Positions 16,744 through 25,632 of a DNA stretch of 64,000 bases are shown here, piece by piece. Below the pieces are notes generated by a model. That model had not been told where the DNA came from. It did not search any database and worked only from the letters and a program-made list of their open reading frames with translations. Position numbers and translations under genes: made by a program. The DNA comes from Bin16 sp965206315 (GTDB lineage: Bacteria > Chloroflexota > Dehalococcoidia > Lucifugimonadales > Australimonadaceae): contig OZ242210.1 of the NCBI GenBank assembly GCA_965206315.1, positions 372,001-436,000 on the forward strand, written 5' to 3'. Position 1 is the first letter of the stretch; every line of letters begins with the position of its first letter.

Positions 16744-17823
16744 TCAGGCAGCCATGTTGGGGTTGACCATCACCCAGACGGCGTCGGCGCCGTCGCCTTC
16801 GCCGCCGGAGGCGAGGCAGGCCTCGCCGGTCAGTTCCAGCGGGAAGTTGTGCGTGACCATCTCCTTGAGCGGGTAGTCGCCCGACGCGATCATTTCGAGG
16901 CCCATCGCCACGCTCGCGTAGCTGTGGCCCCTGCACGCCCGGAGCTGTCCGTACTTGCCCGTCAGCAGCTCCAGGGAGAAGGACTCCAGCTCGTAGGCCT
17001 GGGTGACGACGATGCCGCCGCGACGCACGAGGACCTCGATGGCCTGGTTGAAGATGACGGGGATGCGGCCGGTCGTGCAGTCGACCACCGCGTCGGCGCC
17101 GCGCCCGTTGGTGATGTCCATGATCGTTTCGACGAAGTCGTTGGTCTGGACGTCGATGGTGTGGTCCGCGCCGAGCCGCCTCGCCGCTTCGAGCCGCGCG
17201 CCGTCCTTGGACAGGCCGGTCACGATGACCGTCGCGCCCGCCTTCTTGGCCGCGAGGGTCGCGCCGAGACCCTTGGAGCCCGGCCCCTGCACGACGACCG
17301 TCTTGCCCGGAGCGGCCTCGCCCTCCTTGACCGCCCACTGCACGCCGTTGCCGACCGGCAGGGCCAGCGCGGCCTCGTCGGGAGTCATCGTCTGCGGCAC
17401 CTTGTGCAGCACGACGTTCGGGGGAAGGTAGAGGTACTGCCGGAAGCCGCCGTCGAGCCTGCTGGGATTGGGGTTGTTGTGCGTGTCGGTGAGCCAGCAG
17501 TGTCTGAACTCGCCGATGCGACACCACTCGCAGTGTCCGCAGGGGAGGTACTCCTCCAGCGCGACGAGCTCGCCTTCTTCGACGCCGTGGCGGTCCATGA
17601 ACCCCTGTCCCGCCTTCACGATGACGCCGGCGTTCTCGTGGGCGTTCATGCCGGGCACCGGGCTCCTTCCGCCGCCCTCGCGCGTGAAGTAGCCGTAGGA
17701 GCCGCACATGCCGGCCGCCTCGACTCTCATCAGTGCGCTGTTGTAGTCGATGTCGGGGACGTCGATCTCCTGTATCTCCGCAGTGCGGGGCGCAACCTTG
17801 ACTGCCGCCAGAGTCGTCTCCAT
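16744..17823 (-). CDS. Zinc-dependent medium-chain alcohol dehydrogenase family protein
   Basis: The 359 residues follow the MDR plan: an N-terminal catalytic domain with AAGMCGSYGYF (catalytic zinc Cys) and NAHENAG (His-Glu), and a structural-zinc lobe with four cysteines in PCGHCEWCRIGEFRHC. A Rossmann fold follows with VQGPGSKGLGATLAAKKAG. The probable reaction is NAD(P)-dependent oxidation of an alcohol or sugar. It lies 84 bp downstream of the LigJ-like gene on the same strand, so it may act on an intermediate of the same pathway. AAGGAGGG precedes the ATG. Confidence 0.9.
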   Translation of the reverse strand: METTLAAVKVAPRTAEIQEIDVPDIDYNSALMRVEAAGMCGSYGYFTREGGGRSPVPGMNAHENAGVIVKAGQGFMDRHGVEEGELVALEEYLPCGHCEWCRIGEFRHCWLTDTHNNPNPSRLDGGFRQYLYLPPNVVLHKVPQTMTPDEAALALPVGNGVQWAVKEGEAAPGKTVVVQGPGSKGLGATLAAKKAGATVIVTGLSKDGARLEAARRLGADHTIDVQTNDFVETIMDITNGRGADAVVDCTTGRIPVIFNQAIEVLVRRGGIVVTQAYELESFSLELLTGKYGQLRACRGHSYASVAMGLEMIASGDYPLKEMVTHNFPLELTGEACLASGGEGDGADAVWVMVNPNMAA

Positions 17824-17854
17824 GGCTCCCTCCTTTCGTCTTCACCCCCATCCT

Positions 17855-17882
17855 ATCCTTCCCCCATCAAGGGGGAAGGGAC
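17855..17882. terminator. Hairpin between the LigJ-like gene and the dehydrogenase gene
   Basis: CTTCCCCC-atcaa-GGGGGAAG forms a strong 8-bp stem. There is no clear T tract on either strand, so it may be a transcript stabiliser or part of the pyrimidine-rich repeat family rather than a true terminator. Confidence 0.35.
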
Positions 17883-17907
17883 CAGACAGCCTCACCTCAC
17901 CGGTTAC

Positions 17908-18933
17908 CTATGCCTTGCTTGCCTCGATCTTCTCGACGTACGGCTTCGCGCGCGGGTATGCCTTCAGCACGTTGCCGTGGAACAGCTTGTACCGGTCGTC
18001 CTCGGTCAGCCAGTCGATGCCGTCGATGTACGGCTTCGTGTCGTCGTACCAGCGCCCGGTGTCGGGGTCGATGGCCTGCACGCCGCCGATCATCTCGGAG
18101 GCGAAGAGCACGTTGTCGACGCCGATGGTCTTGATCAGGAACTCCGTCGCGGCCTGGTTGTAGATGGCGGTGTCGAAGTAGAGGCGGCTCAGGAACTCGT
18201 CGAACGGCTCGCGCTTCGCCATGATGCTCAGCCCCTTGAAGCGCGCGTACTGGTAGGGGATCGCCCCGCCGCCGTGCGGGAGTATGAACCTGATGCCGGG
18301 GAAGTCCTGGAAGATGTTGGAGTCCATGAGCTGCACGAAGCCGGTGTTGTCCACGTTCATGTAGTGGGAACCGGTGGTCGTGAATGCGGGGTTGCACGTG
18401 CCGGAGCCGTGGATCATGGCGGGCACGTCCAATTCCACCATCTTCTCGTAGAGCGGGTACCAGTAGCGGTCGCCGAGCGGCGGGTCGGTCCAGTAGCCGC
18501 CGGACGGGTCCGGGTTGAGGTTGCAGCCGACGAAACCCAGGTCGTTGACGGCGCGCTCCAATTCCTGCACGACGCCCTTCTCCGGCGGCACGCCGGGCGA
18601 CTGCGGCAGCGAGCAGGCGCCGATGAAGCGGTCCGGGTAGATGTCGCAGACGCGCTTGATGATGTCGTTGTTGATCTCGGTCCAGTAGCGGCTGATGAGC
18701 TCGCCGCCGAAGTGGTGGCCCATCCACGATGCGCGCGGGGAGAAGATGGCGACGTCCGTGCCGCGCTCGTTCTGCAACTTGAGCTGGCCGTTCTCCAGCG
18801 AGGCGCGTATCTCGTCGTCGGAGACGTTGACCGGGTGCTTCACCGGCGCGCCCATGAACGTGATCTGGGTAGCGCGGAAGATCTGCACCCCGGCAGGCGC
18901 AGTCGTGTAATGGCCGTGGGAGTCGATGATCAT
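17908..18933 (-). CDS. Amidohydrolase-family 4-oxalomesaconate hydratase-like enzyme (LigJ type)
   Basis: The 341 residues align from memory with Sphingobium LigJ, which hydrates 4-oxalomesaconate in the protocatechuate 4,5-cleavage pathway. Shared landmarks are MIIDSHGHYTTAP (metal-binding HxH), DVAIFSPRAS, GFVGCNLNPDPSGG, PLYEKMVELDVPAMIH, FILPHGGGAIPYQYARF and GNVLKAYPRAKP. ATG 18933 gives the family length; a longer frame upstream lacks similarity. AGGAGC lies 10 nt upstream. LigB-like proteins occur elsewhere in the window but ligC, ligI and ligK are not seen. A related ACMSD-type decarboxylase role is the alternative. Confidence 0.85.
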   Translation of the reverse strand: MIIDSHGHYTTAPAGVQIFRATQITFMGAPVKHPVNVSDDEIRASLENGQLKLQNERGTDVAIFSPRASWMGHHFGGELISRYWTEINNDIIKRVCDIYPDRFIGACSLPQSPGVPPEKGVVQELERAVNDLGFVGCNLNPDPSGGYWTDPPLGDRYWYPLYEKMVELDVPAMIHGSGTCNPAFTTTGSHYMNVDNTGFVQLMDSNIFQDFPGIRFILPHGGGAIPYQYARFKGLSIMAKREPFDEFLSRLYFDTAIYNQAATEFLIKTIGVDNVLFASEMIGGVQAIDPDTGRWYDDTKPYIDGIDWLTEDDRYKLFHGNVLKAYPRAKPYVEKIEASKA

Positions 18934-19108
18934 CTGGTCGGTTGCTCCTGTGCGATGCGGGAGGTGTCGCCGCGCGGCGTCCTGCGGGAACGTTCCGCGC
19001 GGTGCGCGCATACTACTCCATGAGCACGGCAAGGTGTGAGCGTCGCGCGCAGGGGTGGTCAGCATCGGGGCGCACGCCTATGATGCGCCAACCGTGCGAG
19101 GAGCGAGG

Positions 19109-20716
19109 ATGAGGAAACTGCTGACAATCGTGAGGATGCTGCCGGCGGCGCTGGTCTCTCTGGCGCTGCTGTTGGTAGCGGCCTGCGGCGGCAGCGACCC
19201 TACCCCTACCGCTTACCAGTTGGGATTCGGGGGTGATCGCGCCGATGAGGCTGCCTCCGATGCCGCGATGGAGGAGGCGGCTGCCCTGCCGCAGGCGACG
19301 CCCACGCCCCCCGCCATGATGGAATCCATGGACGGGGCCGAAGGATCCCCTGGTAGCCCCGGCAGCCCGCGCCTCTCGCCGCTCGCCCAGAACCGCATCA
19401 TCGTGCACACGGCGCATATCTCGCTCATCGTGGACGACGTCGCCGGTACAGTCGACCGCATCGCGGGGATCGCCGCATCGCTCGGTGGGTGGCTCGTCAG
19501 CTCCGACCGGGTGTCGCGCCACACCGGCGCGGTGGCCATCCGCGTGCCCGCCGAGTCGCTGGACCGGGCCTTCGACATGATCGAGGCCACCGCGCGGGAC
19601 GTCGTCGCCCGGGCCGTCACCAGCGAGGACGTGACCGACCAGTACGTCGACACGCAGTCGCGCCTCTCCAGCCTGCAGGCAACCCAGGCGCGCCTCCTGG
19701 GCTTCCTCGAACAGGCGCAGAACGTGGAGGAGGCGCTCGAGGTGCAGAGCGAACTCTCCTCTATCCAGCTGCAGATCGAGGAGATGCAGGGGCGACTCAA
19801 CTACTTCCAGCAGGTCTCGGCCTTCTCGCTCATCGAGGTCAGCCTCACCGTTGCGCCGCTCGACATGAGCGTGGACGCAGGGCCGGACGAGGCGTTCAGG
19901 GTGGGCCAGCCCGCACGCTTCCGCGCGACGTTCACGCCGCCGGACGGCATCGACGACTTCTCCTTCACCTGGGACTTCGGCGACGGCTCGTCGGTCACCG
20001 GCCACACCACCGCGCCCACGCCGGACGGACAGCGCGTCACCGCGACCGTGAACCACGTCTACCCCGACGGCGACGACTCGCCCTACATCGTCTCGGTCGA
20101 GATCACCGGCAGAGGCGAGGGCGGCATCGCCGAAGGGACGGACTCGCTGCTGGCAACCGTGACCGAGGTGCCGTCCATCGACGTCTTCGCCGGCGAGTGG
20201 CGCACGGTCGAGGAGGGAGAGGAGGTCCGCTACACCGCCTCCTTCACGGCGCCTGAGGAGCTCTGGGACTACGAGTACCAGTGGGACTTCGGCGACGGCT
20301 CGCCCACCGTCAGCGGTGAGATCGACGAGGGCACCCGGGTCGAGGCCACCCACGCCTACATCGACTACCGCCCGGACCCGTACAACGTGCGGCTGACCGT
20401 CAGCGCGATGAGCGACGCGGGGCGCATATCTTCCTCCGGCTCCTTCGAGGTGTTCGTGACCGAATCGGAAGGCTTCCTCATCGGCGGCTGGGAGGTCGAG
20501 AGCACGTTCAAGGACGCCGTTCGCGCGCTCTCTGCGGTGGGCATCGCGCTCTCCTACATCCTCATCTGGGTCGTGGTCTTCATCCCGCTCATCGTCCTCG
20601 GCTGGATCGTCGTCCGGTTCAGCAGGCGCGTCTCGCAGCGGTACAACATCCGTCGCCCCTCGCGTCCGCGCGGACCTAGCAGTCCTTCTTCCGAGCCGAG
20701 GGAAGAGCAACCGTAG
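19109..20716 (+). CDS. Lipoprotein with DUF4349 domain and two inserted PKD domains
   Basis: The 535-residue protein has a lipoprotein signal (LVAAC, Cys26), a Pro/Ala-rich linker, then DUF4349 at about 95-260 (RIIVHTAHISLIVDDV ... SELSSIQLQIEEMQGRLNYFQ, a coiled coil). Two PKD beta-sandwiches follow at about 275-475, each with WDFGDGS. One transmembrane helix (about 500-525) and a basic cytoplasmic tail close the chain. DUF4349 proteins normally go from coiled coil directly to the C-terminal helix, so the PKD pair is an insertion. A surface role in binding polymers or proteins is inferred. AGGAG precedes the ATG. Confidence 0.85.
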   Translation: MRKLLTIVRMLPAALVSLALLLVAACGGSDPTPTAYQLGFGGDRADEAASDAAMEEAAALPQATPTPPAMMESMDGAEGSPGSPGSPRLSPLAQNRIIVHTAHISLIVDDVAGTVDRIAGIAASLGGWLVSSDRVSRHTGAVAIRVPAESLDRAFDMIEATARDVVARAVTSEDVTDQYVDTQSRLSSLQATQARLLGFLEQAQNVEEALEVQSELSSIQLQIEEMQGRLNYFQQVSAFSLIEVSLTVAPLDMSVDAGPDEAFRVGQPARFRATFTPPDGIDDFSFTWDFGDGSSVTGHTTAPTPDGQRVTATVNHVYPDGDDSPYIVSVEITGRGEGGIAEGTDSLLATVTEVPSIDVFAGEWRTVEEGEEVRYTASFTAPEELWDYEYQWDFGDGSPTVSGEIDEGTRVEATHAYIDYRPDPYNVRLTVSAMSDAGRISSSGSFEVFVTESEGFLIGGWEVESTFKDAVRALSAVGIALSYILIWVVVFIPLIVLGWIVVRFSRRVSQRYNIRRPSRPRGPSSPSSEPREEQP

Positions 20717-20727
20717 CCCGCATGGAC

Positions 20728-20837
20728 ATTGTCATTCCGAGCGAAGCCGAGGAATCTATCGGGAGACGTTCCGCTGGGCGCACAGGCCCCCCGAGAGATA
20801 TTTCGACTACGCCTCCGGCTCCGCTCAACATGACAAC
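20728..20837. repeat. ~110-bp element with inverted terminal repeats
   Basis: The left end ATTGTCATTCCGAGCG and the right end, read in reverse complement (GTTGTCATGTTGAGCG), match at 13 of 16 positions. No ORF lies inside. It fits a small non-autonomous element or extragenic palindrome between the DUF4349 and bicupin genes. Confidence 0.5.
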
Positions 20838-20930
20838 GTGTGGAGCGCCCCTGACACTCCGCTTGCCACAACGCGCCATCGGGGTCAAGATTGCGCCTGA
20901 ACAGCCGCAGCGCTGAACGGGAGGTGACGT

Positions 20931-22172
20931 ATGTCGGAGGTCGACGAAGCAAAGGCGTTCATCGAGCCAACGGGCGAGAAGGAGCGCGCCGGGGTCGGCT
21001 CGTGGAAGATCCCACGAACACCCTACGACCGCTTCATGGAGGAGCAGGAACTCCCCATCTACCGTGGACTCGGCATGTACGACATCCGCGAGATACCGAA
21101 GAAGCCGTGGAAGCGCATGGGCGGGCTCGGCTCCTTCATCCAGCTGGACGGCACGGACGGCAAGCTCGGCATGTACGCCTGGGAGCTGCCGCCGCGCTCC
21201 GAGTCCACGGTCGAACGCCACATCTACGAGGAGGTCTACTACGTCTTCGAGGGGCGCGGCACGACGGAGGTGTGGCGCGAGGGCAGCGACCGCACGCACA
21301 CGTTCGAGTGGCAGGCCGGCAGCCTCTTCGCGATACCGGTCAACACCAACCACCGCATCATCAATGCGAGCTCCAGCCCCGTCGTCCTCGTCGGCGGCAC
21401 GACCGCCCCGCCCCTCTTCAGCCTCTTCGACAGCGAGCGCTTCATCTTCGAGAGCGACTTCGCCTTCACCGATCGCTTCGACGACTCCGACGACTACTTC
21501 CGCCCGAAGGACACGCCGCTCGTCGCCGACCCGATGCGGCAGCGCGCCATGCGCGTCACCAACCTCATCCCCGACATGGCGACCTGCGAGCTGCCGCTGG
21601 ACAACCAGCGCTCGCCCGGCTACCGGCGCGTCATCCCTCAGATGGCGCACGGACGATTCAACATGTTCGTGGGCGAGCACCACAGCGGGCGCTACTCCAT
21701 GGCGCACCACCCGCCGGGCCCCGGCTCCGTGGTCCTCATCTGCATCAAGGGCTCCGGCTACACGGTGGCGTGGCCGCAGACCGCGACGATCAGGCCCTGG
21801 GAGTCCGGCAACGGCGAGTCGGTCATGCGGCAGGACTACCGCGCGGGCGGGATGGTGGTGAACAACCCCGGCGGCACCGGCTGGTTCCACATGCACCACA
21901 GCACCGGCAAAGAGCCGCTGCGGCTCCTCGTCTTCGGCGGCGTTCCATCAGGCGTCGGCATACAACTCCTGCGCCAGGGCGAGAACGAGGTCTCCGGCAA
22001 CCTGCCGCTGGAGATGGGCGGGCGCAGCATCACCTACCAGGCCGAGGACCCGTTCATCCGGGAGGAGTACAAGCGGATGCTCGCCATCGAGGGCGTCGAG
22101 TTCGACATGCCGGACTGGGCGTACACCGGCGAGGCGCCCACCGGTCACACGTTGCAGGTCAGCGGGCCGTGA
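20931..22172 (+). CDS. Bicupin protein, unknown substrate
   Basis: The 413 residues contain two cupin barrels. The first shows the ERHIYEEVYYVFEGRGTTEV motif (residues about 95-115) with IPVNTNHRIINAS. The second has GEHHSGRYSMAHHPPGPGSVVLICIKGSGYTVAWP. Candidate metal-binding His and Glu residues are in both. The arrangement resembles gentisate/salicylate-dioxygenase-type bicupins, but I cannot assign a reaction. GGGAGGTGACGT precedes the ATG. Its stop overlaps the next gene's GTG start, so the two products probably work together. Confidence 0.8.
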   Translation: MSEVDEAKAFIEPTGEKERAGVGSWKIPRTPYDRFMEEQELPIYRGLGMYDIREIPKKPWKRMGGLGSFIQLDGTDGKLGMYAWELPPRSESTVERHIYEEVYYVFEGRGTTEVWREGSDRTHTFEWQAGSLFAIPVNTNHRIINASSSPVVLVGGTTAPPLFSLFDSERFIFESDFAFTDRFDDSDDYFRPKDTPLVADPMRQRAMRVTNLIPDMATCELPLDNQRSPGYRRVIPQMAHGRFNMFVGEHHSGRYSMAHHPPGPGSVVLICIKGSGYTVAWPQTATIRPWESGNGESVMRQDYRAGGMVVNNPGGTGWFHMHHSTGKEPLRLLVFGGVPSGVGIQLLRQGENEVSGNLPLEMGGRSITYQAEDPFIREEYKRMLAIEGVEFDMPDWAYTGEAPTGHTLQVSGP

Positions 22173-22930
22173 CGAAGGTCGGCTTCCTCGCCCCGCTGAC
22201 GACCTGGAACGACACCCCGCTCGACTTCCTCCGCATCGCCCCGGAGGGCACCAGCGTCGCCGGGGCGTTCATCCCGTCTCGCGGTCAGGACCGGACGATG
22301 GCCGGCTTCGGGCTCGAGCGCATCGCGGCAGCGGTCCCGGCCATGCAGGAGGCGGCGCGAGACCTCGCCGAGGCCGGAGCGGGCGTCGTTGCGCAGTTCG
22401 GCATCCCGTTCTCGCTCGCCCACGCAGAGCGCGCGCGGGATGTGCAGTCGCAGGTGGCGAACGCAGCCGGCGTCCCCGTCGTGCTGATGGGCGCCGCGAT
22501 GCTCGACGCGCTCGACGACCTGGGCGTCCGCCGCGTCGCCATCGCAGGCGGCTACTACACTCCCGGCGAATGGACCTCCATGGCCAGGCACGGCTTCGAG
22601 TCCAACGGCTTCGACGTCGTCCTCCAGGAGGGCTGGGTCGAGCAGGGCATCGTCAGCTCGATCGAAGAGTCCGACAGGCTCGCGTGGGAGCAGGACGCAG
22701 CCGCTACGAAGGCGCACGTCCTCAGGACCGCGGAGCGCGCTGGAGGCAGCGCCGACGCCATCGCTGTCTGTGGCGGTGGGCTGCGTCTCCTCGGTCACGC
22801 CGCGGAGCTGGAAGCGAAGACCGGCCTGCCGATCATCGCGGGAGACCTCGCCATGTTCCGGGCGACGCTCAGGGCGATGGACGCGAAGCCGCGCACCACC
22901 GGCTGGGGGCGGCTGCTCGACAGCCTCTAA
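22169..22930 (+). CDS. Asp/Glu racemase-superfamily protein, single catalytic cysteine (maleate isomerase / arylmalonate decarboxylase-like)
   Basis: The 253-residue protein starts at GTG 22169, overlapping the bicupin stop as GTGA. It has the two-lobed racemase fold: FLAPLTTWNDTPLDFLRIAPEG at the front, RRVAIAGGYYTPGEWTSMARHGFESNGFDVV in the middle, and ADAIAVCGGGLRLL with the C-terminal Cys. The N-terminal lobe, where maleate isomerase has its other Cys, reads AGVVAQFGIPFS without one. A single Cys with Gly at the other site is the arrangement in arylmalonate decarboxylase, so decarboxylation or cofactor-free isomerisation is plausible. The substrate is unknown. Confidence 0.8.
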   Translation: MTKVGFLAPLTTWNDTPLDFLRIAPEGTSVAGAFIPSRGQDRTMAGFGLERIAAAVPAMQEAARDLAEAGAGVVAQFGIPFSLAHAERARDVQSQVANAAGVPVVLMGAAMLDALDDLGVRRVAIAGGYYTPGEWTSMARHGFESNGFDVVLQEGWVEQGIVSSIEESDRLAWEQDAAATKAHVLRTAERAGGSADAIAVCGGGLRLLGHAAELEAKTGLPIIAGDLAMFRATLRAMDAKPRTTGWGRLLDSL

Positions 22931-23424
22931 CCGTTCCGCGCAGCGTGCTCGCGCACCAGCCGGAACGCCTGCACTCCTCGAATACGCACGTCGTCCGGAG
23001 GGGGCTCGGGGTCCGCGCCGGAGCGGCTCAGGGGCACGCCCGAGGCGAGAACCTCCTCCGTCACCCAGAGCCAGCCGTCCGGCACGCCGGTCACGGGAGC
23101 CACCGGGCGGCAGGCGTAGACGAAGTCGATGTGCTGGTGGAAACCGTCCACCGGGTCGTCGACGTCCGCGATCAGGATCGTAAGGGGCGGCGGTAGCTGC
23201 ACCGGGTAGCCGGGTCCGCTCTCGAAGTCTCCCGGCGGCACCACCTCGGCCACGATGCCCGTTTCCTCCTCCACCTCTCGGAGCACGGCCTGCACCGGGT
23301 CTTCGTTCTCCTCCACGTGGCCGCCGGGAGGGAGCCATATGCCCAGCTTGGGGTGGTGGTGCAGCAGCGTCGCGCCGTCCTGAACGACGAACCCGGTGGC
23401 GGTGAAGTGTCTGACGAGGGCCAT
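22927..23424 (-). CDS. Nudix hydrolase
   Basis: The 165 residues contain a complete Nudix box: GGHVEENEDPVQAVLREVEEETGI. Upstream, HHHPKLGIWLPP is the usual strand before it. Nudix enzymes hydrolyse nucleoside diphosphates linked to another moiety; the substrate is not readable. Its stop codon overlaps the stop of the convergent racemase-superfamily gene by 2 nt. Confidence 0.9.
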   Translation of the reverse strand: MALVRHFTATGFVVQDGATLLHHHPKLGIWLPPGGHVEENEDPVQAVLREVEEETGIVAEVVPPGDFESGPGYPVQLPPPLTILIADVDDPVDGFHQHIDFVYACRPVAPVTGVPDGWLWVTEEVLASGVPLSRSGADPEPPPDDVRIRGVQAFRLVREHAARNG

Positions 23425-23440
23425 GCGTCAGCGAGGACCC

Positions 23441-24208
23441 CTACGGCGCGACCCACGAAGCGTCGTGGACGCTCGCTATCGCCTTCTCCACGACCTCGAA
23501 GATGTAGCGCGCCGCGCTCGGCCCGCCGTCGGTGCGGTCGATCGTGTCGGCGCGGTAGCCCGCCAGCGCGTAGCTCACGTAGATGCGTCCGTCCGACTCC
23601 GGGCCCGTCTGCCCGCCGATGACCGGGATGCGCATCGTCTTCGCCACGTCGGCGTAGATGTCGAGCGTCACGTTCGTGAGGTCGATCATCACCGCGCCCG
23701 CGTCCTGCACCGCGTTCGCCCACTTCATGATGTGCTCGTGCGCTTCAGGACCGCCGTGGCGGGGCTCGAACACCTGGAACCCGATCTGCGGGTAGACCGG
23801 CAGCCCCGCCCCGATCACCGCGAGCACGTCGTCGAACAGCTCCTCTTCCTGCGTGCGGATGTCGACCTTCGTCATGTCCGCGCCCGTCTCCTCCCTGATG
23901 CGGCGCGCCGCCTCCTCCACCGCCTTCGGCCCCGCGTTGCAGACGACCGTCGGCATGTCCACGTTGATGACGGCGCGCTCCGCGACGCGGCCCACCGCCT
24001 TGCCGAATAGCAGCATCGCGTCGAGCGAGAACTCGTCCTCGCTCTCCATACCGAGGAACGTCCGGCTCACGCTGTCGCCGACCGAGAGCAGGTCGACGCC
24101 CGCGCGCTCCAGGATGCGCGCCATCTGCACGTCGTAGCAGACGCCCGCCGCGATCTTCCTGCCGTCGTTCTTCATCTGCTGCAGGTCGGCGATGGTCAGC
24201 CGCGCCAT
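23441..24208 (-). CDS. PanB-like (ketopantoate hydroxymethyltransferase / PEP mutase superfamily) protein, divergent
   Basis: The 255 residues follow the PanB TIM barrel: TIADLQQMKNDGRKIAAGVCYDVQMARILERAGVDLLSVGDSV is clearly PanB-like, and INVDMP, GADMTKVDI and GAVMIDLTNV lie where PanB has its metal and substrate residues. The Glu of PanB's KLEGG is Asp here, and the later catalytic Glu also appears to be Asp. So ketopantoate synthesis is doubtful, and another C-C bond reaction is possible. AAGGAGG precedes the ATG. It ends 16 bp from the Nudix gene start on the same strand and begins 22 bp after the second Rieske gene. Confidence 0.75.
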   Translation of the reverse strand: MARLTIADLQQMKNDGRKIAAGVCYDVQMARILERAGVDLLSVGDSVSRTFLGMESEDEFSLDAMLLFGKAVGRVAERAVINVDMPTVVCNAGPKAVEEAARRIREETGADMTKVDIRTQEEELFDDVLAVIGAGLPVYPQIGFQVFEPRHGGPEAHEHIMKWANAVQDAGAVMIDLTNVTLDIYADVAKTMRIPVIGGQTGPESDGRIYVSYALAGYRADTIDRTDGGPSAARYIFEVVEKAIASVHDASWVAP

Positions 24209-24230
24209 GTCGTCTCCTCCTTGTGTTCAC

Positions 24231-25532
24231 TCAACCGGCCACGGGCTCAGGCGCACACAGGCGCTCGCGCGCTGCCGCATCGAGCTCCTCGCCCTCCTCC
24301 ACGAGCGTCTCCCCGAAGCGCACGCGATACACGGAGCCGTCGCGCGACGCCAGCGGGGCGTCCGCGCCCTCCGCAAGGGCGCGCGCCTGCCGGATCAGCC
24401 TGCGCCGCATCCTGATGATGGCGGCGTCGCTCGTGCCGAGGTGCTCCTCGAACCGCTCGACGATGGAGCCCATGCTCTCCTGCACTGCCATGTCCTGCGC
24501 CTGCGTGCCTGGGATGCCGCTGAACGTTCCGTTCACCTGCAACTCCCGGTCGATCATGTAGTCGTTCTCCATGTTGCGGACGGGCAGGAAGGAGTTCGGC
24601 AGCGCGGGCCCCGCGAAGTCCTCCGCGGCCTCGATGTCCTCGCCGCTCAGCGGGCGCTCGTCGTTCCACGTCGCCACGATCGTCCAGCAGCTGTGGTTGT
24701 CTATCGGCGTCCACGCGATGCCCTGGCTGTTCACGCCCGGCTTGGCGGAGCCCTGCTTGAACAGGTTGTAGAACGGCATCATCCAGTGGGTGAAGCGCCA
24801 GTAGTGCGTGCCCTCGCCGATGTCCCGACGCGCCCCGACGCGCAGCCCGTAGTCGGTGTCCTCCGGCAGGAAGATGGGCGAGCGGTCCAGCGCGTGGTAG
24901 CGGGCGCGGAGGTCGGTCGCGGCCCGGGCGCGCCCCAGCCACGCGGGCGTGCGGCGGAAGGAGTCCACCGTCGCGTGCAGGAAGTTGGAGTGCGCCGAGT
25001 CGATGCCGCCCTCGAGGCCCTGCACCCAGTTCGTGCGCTCCAGTCGCTTCGTGACGTGCACGTGCGACAAGGGCAGGTGCAGCCACGAGAAGCCTGGCAT
25101 CGCGGGCGTCTGCTCCGCCGGGCCGAGGTACGCCCAGACGACGCCTCCGGCCTCGACCGTCGGATAGGCGGTCTGGCGCACCTTCTCCCGGTAGTTGCTG
25201 CTCGCGGGCTCGGACGGCATGTCCACGCACTGGCCGTCCACGTCGTACTTCCAGCCATGGTAGATGCAGCGCAGGCCGCCCTCCTCGTTGCGCCCGAAGA
25301 AGAGGCTCGCGCGGCGGTGTGCGCAGCGCTCCGCCAGCAGCCCCACGCGTCCGGACGTGTCGCGGAACGCGACGAGCGCCTCGTTCATGAGGCGGGTGCG
25401 GACCGGCGGGCAGTCCGGCTTCGGCAACTCGTCGGAGAGGAGGAACGGCACCCAGAAGCGGCGCAGCAGGTCGCCCATCGCCGTCCCGCGCGACGTTGCG
25501 GTGAGCAGAGCGTTGTCCTCAGCGCTGAGCAT
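24231..25532 (-). CDS. Rieske [2Fe-2S] aromatic ring-hydroxylating oxygenase, large subunit (2)
   Basis: The 433 residues contain the Rieske motif CAHRRASL followed 17 residues on by CIYHGW, and the iron-site motif GGIDSAHSNFLH. The protein resembles the phthalate/vanillate-type single-component oxygenases in length and in RREKVRQTAYPTVEAGGVVWAYLGP-like features. No electron-transfer partner is adjacent. GGAGG lies 8 nt before the ATG. It is the first gene of a short minus-strand run with the PanB-like and Nudix genes. Confidence 0.9.
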   Translation of the reverse strand: MLSAEDNALLTATSRGTAMGDLLRRFWVPFLLSDELPKPDCPPVRTRLMNEALVAFRDTSGRVGLLAERCAHRRASLFFGRNEEGGLRCIYHGWKYDVDGQCVDMPSEPASSNYREKVRQTAYPTVEAGGVVWAYLGPAEQTPAMPGFSWLHLPLSHVHVTKRLERTNWVQGLEGGIDSAHSNFLHATVDSFRRTPAWLGRARAATDLRARYHALDRSPIFLPEDTDYGLRVGARRDIGEGTHYWRFTHWMMPFYNLFKQGSAKPGVNSQGIAWTPIDNHSCWTIVATWNDERPLSGEDIEAAEDFAGPALPNSFLPVRNMENDYMIDRELQVNGTFSGIPGTQAQDMAVQESMGSIVERFEEHLGTSDAAIIRMRRRLIRQARALAEGADAPLASRDGSVYRVRFGETLVEEGEELDAAARERLCAPEPVAG

Positions 25533-25632
25533 GACCCATGCCTCCTGCCGCCAACGATAGCACGAACCCGCGGCCGATGCCCTATACTGCCTGCCTGTAC
25601 GTCAGACTCCTCGCGAGGACCTCCAACAGTAC

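Noticed and set aside
17855..17882. Riboswitch or terminator before the dehydrogenase
   Set aside because: There is a strong stem but no T tract and no known aptamer motif, so it is listed only as a hairpin with low confidence.
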